Shown one piece after another: positions 62,787 through 64,000 of a DNA stretch of 64,000 nt (positions are counted from its first letter, which is position 1; every line of letters starts with the position of its first letter). The DNA is taken from positions 576,326 through 640,325 of the forward strand of contig NZ_BMFD01000001.1 in the NCBI RefSeq assembly GCF_014637795.1, written 5' to 3'. The notes under the pieces were generated by a model that made no database searches, was not told where the DNA came from, and saw only the letters and a list, made by a program, of their open reading frames with translations. This DNA is from Belliella aquatica. Lineage in GTDB: Bacteria > Bacteroidota > Bacteroidia > Cytophagales > Cyclobacteriaceae. Position numbers and translations under genes: made by a program.

Positions 62787-62839
62787 AGAGAATTTCTGAT
62801 AAGGCATGCTAAATTGTCTATAATAATTAAATTTGCAAA

Positions 62840-63133
62840 ATGAATCGACAAACACAAGCGTATCCAGAGTTAGACGAAGTAGAAGTTTTACTTGAGGATT
62901 TGGTAGATATTGAGGAGAGTGACCTTGTTGTTTTCAATGACGATGTCAACACTTTCGAGCACGTTACCAAAATTCTGATTAAAGTATGTAACCACACGAC
63001 AGAACAAGCAGAGCAATGTACCTATATCATTCATTATAAAGGAAAGTGTGCTGTCAAAAAAGGGAGTATAGAGAAGTTGAAGCCTATGTGTCAGGCAATA
63101 TTAGACGCAGGAATTCAGGCTGCTATACTTTAA
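62840..63133 (+). CDS. clpS: ATP-dependent Clp protease adaptor ClpS-like protein
   Basis: A 97-residue adaptor that brings N-degron substrates to ClpA/ClpC. The ClpS core is visible: LVVFNDDVNTFEHVTKILIKV (with the substrate-pocket NDD), the Cys/Glu-rich helix EQAEQCTYIIHYKGKCAVKKG, and the last strand. The usual 'NDD.TP.EFV' pattern is modified to NDDVNTFEHV, as in Bacteroidota homologues. A perfect TAAATTTG box (62828-62835) ends four bases before the ATG, which suggests an almost leaderless mRNA. recR follows 11 bases after its stop. Confidence 0.85.
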   Translation: MNRQTQAYPELDEVEVLLEDLVDIEESDLVVFNDDVNTFEHVTKILIKVCNHTTEQAEQCTYIIHYKGKCAVKKGSIEKLKPMCQAILDAGIQAAIL

Positions 63134-63144
63134 TTTGAAAAGCA

Positions 63145-63765
63145 GTGAATTTTCCCTCAAAATTAATAGAAGATGCTGTGAATGAAATTAGCCGCCTCCC
63201 AGGCATAGGCAAAAAAACAGCATTAAGGTTAGCCCTACATCTTCTCAAACAAAATGAATCAGTAACAGCATCACTCTCTCAATCGATCACGAAATTGAGG
63301 AATGAGATCAAGTATTGTCAAATCTGCCACAACATTTCTGATGCTGATGAATGTAGTATCTGTACAAGTCAGAGAAGGAACCGAAAAATCATTTGTGTGG
63401 TAGAAGAAATCCCTGATGTATTAGCAATTGAAAATACCTCACAGTACGATGGGCTATATCATGTGCTTGGCGGTGTAATTTCTCCGATACAAGGAATTGG
63501 TCCTGATGAATTAAAAATAGACTCCTTGCTCCGCAGAATTTCCAAATCGTTTGAAAGTGAAAAGGTAGAAGAAGTAATTTTAGCATTGCCAGTGACAATG
63601 GAAGGTGATACAACATCTTTTTACATTACTCGAAAACTTAAAGAGCTAGGTGTCAAAGTAAGTACAATCGCTCGCGGAATACCTGTAGGGGGAGAATTGG
63701 AATATACTGATGAAGTTACCTTAGGGCGAAGTATTTTGACAAGGGTGAATTATTCCGCGGATTGA
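63145..63765 (+). CDS. recR: Recombination mediator protein RecR
   Basis: Part of the RecFOR system that loads RecA on gapped DNA. The 206-residue product starts with GTG. It has the helix-hairpin-helix RLPGIGKKTALRLALHLL (18-35), a zinc finger with Cys58, Cys61, Cys70 and Cys73, and a Toprim domain (IICVVEEIPDVLAIENT onward, with YHVLGGVISP). The length is normal (about 200). It is 11 bases after clpS and probably co-transcribed. Confidence 0.95.
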   Translation: MNFPSKLIEDAVNEISRLPGIGKKTALRLALHLLKQNESVTASLSQSITKLRNEIKYCQICHNISDADECSICTSQRRNRKIICVVEEIPDVLAIENTSQYDGLYHVLGGVISPIQGIGPDELKIDSLLRRISKSFESEKVEEVILALPVTMEGDTTSFYITRKLKELGVKVSTIARGIPVGGELEYTDEVTLGRSILTRVNYSAD

Positions 63766-63773
63766 TTAATTCC

Positions 63774-63804
63774 TTTGCTGAATAGAAAAGGGTTCCTATA
63801 TTTG
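63774..63804 (+). promoter_or_regulatory. Perfect consensus promoter upstream of the tRNA-like array
   Basis: TTTG (63774-63777), exactly 19 bases, then TATATTTG (63797-63804): a full match to the Bacteroidota housekeeping promoter TTTG-N19-TAnnTTTG. The predicted start near 63811 falls four bases before the first GGGGGATTAGCT, as expected for a stable-RNA gene. Confidence 0.7.
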
Positions 63805-63814
63805 CACACCATTT

Positions 63815-63902
63815 GGGGGATTAGCTTCCCGAAATTCTTCGGGATTAGAGCGTCCCGACAGGTGTCGGGAAGACCACCAGGTAACGTAAAGTAAATAAAT
63901 AA
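63815..63902 (+). repeat. tRNA-like array, unit 1 (D-arm and anticodon region replaced by palindromes)
   Basis: Begins with GGGGGATTAGCT, the 5' acceptor and D-stem of a tRNA. It then has TCCCGAAATTCTTCGGGA in place of the D-loop, TTAGAGCG (the 3' side of the D-stem), the palindrome TCCCGACAGGTGTCGGGA, and a tail AGACCACC..GTAAATAAATAA. It cannot be a working tRNA. Confidence 0.7.
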
Positions 63903-63980
63903 GGGGGATTAGCTCAGTTGGCTAGATCGTCCCGACAGGTGTCGGGAAGACCACCGGGTAACCTGAAGTAAATAAAATAA
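63903..63980 (+). repeat. tRNA-like array, unit 2 (intact D-arm, palindrome in anticodon position)
   Basis: Repeats GGGGGATTAGCT and continues with the normal tRNA D-arm CAGTTGGCTAGA, then TCG, the same palindrome TCCCGACAGGTGTCGGGA and the same tail as unit 1 with a few changes. There is no T-arm and no anticodon. Confidence 0.7.
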
Positions 63981-64000
63981 GGGGGATTAGCTCAGTTGGC
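63981..64000 (+). tRNA. tRNA 5' end, truncated by the window (possibly tRNA-Ala)
   Basis: The last 20 bases are a third GGGGGATTAGCT followed by CAGTTGGC, identical to the start of unit 2. Whether this copy is a complete tRNA lies beyond the window. The G-rich acceptor start resembles Bacteroidota tRNA-Ala, from memory, but the anticodon is not visible. Confidence 0.4.

Noticed and set aside
63815..64000. CRISPR-like array at the right edge
   Set aside because: The repeated unit is a tRNA 5' end with a conserved tail, there are no unique spacers of constant length, and no cas gene is present.

Overview
The window reads as a piece of a Bacteroidota chromosome, most likely Cytophagales and perhaps close to Algoriphagus/Cyclobacteriaceae (family-level placement is inference). 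The evidence is three SusC/SusD outer-membrane pairs, a T9SS sorting-domain protein, an Lnb-type (DUF4105) protein, BshC of bacillithiol synthesis, DUF2807 and META-domain envelope proteins, A+T-rich DNA, and several promoters of the Bacteroidota form TTTG-N19-TAnnTTTG. No phage, integrase, insertion sequence or CRISPR array is visible. Most genes are housekeeping or envelope genes.

Layout. 1-5.2 kb: 3' part of glutamate dehydrogenase, phosphatidylserine decarboxylase, two small membrane proteins and a DPP-IV peptidase. 5.6-10.2 kb: SusCD pair 1. 10.4-20.6 kb: Ddl, a RidA-like protein, a T9SS cargo protein, Lnb-like protein, UvrB, an AlbA_2 protein, a PLP deaminase and RluD. 20.6-26.8 kb: a probable small RNA, a giant AsmA-like repeat protein and a glycosyltransferase. 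26.9-31.9 kb, minus strand: MnmD, IspF, an M16 peptidase, a copper chaperone and a copper P-type ATPase. 32.2-35.3 kb: a Fic-tail-like winged-helix protein, BshC, 5-formyl-THF cyclo-ligase and a small barrel-like protein. 35.9-44.9 kb: two tandem, related SusCD pairs. 45.2-51.6 kb: the 2-oxoglutarate dehydrogenase genes sucA-sucB-lpd, with a four-helix-bundle (23S IVP-type) cassette between sucB and lpd. 51.8-57 kb, minus strand: thrA-thrB-thrC behind a threonine-rich leader peptide. 57.3-63.8 kb: META lipoprotein, NTF2-like/DUF2807/SDR genes, an MscS channel, an alkyltransferase-like protein, an XRE regulator, a sodium:solute symporter, ClpS and RecR. 63.8-64 kb: a tandem array of tRNA-like 5' ends interrupted by palindromes, behind a perfect consensus promoter; the window ends inside it.

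How the genes work together: the thr genes turn aspartate into threonine and carry what looks like transcriptional attenuation by a 12-residue peptide with seven threonines. SucA, SucB and Lpd form one TCA-cycle complex. The copper chaperone and CopA form a detoxification unit. The SusCD pairs import unknown nutrients, since no degradative enzyme lies beside them.

The signals most worth a second look are the thr leader, the tRNA/palindrome array at the right edge, the seven-fold ~175-residue repeat in the AsmA-like protein, the four-helix-bundle cassette with inverted flanks, and the orphan promoter-terminator unit near 20.9 kb. I did not find a clear new multi-gene defence or biosynthetic system.
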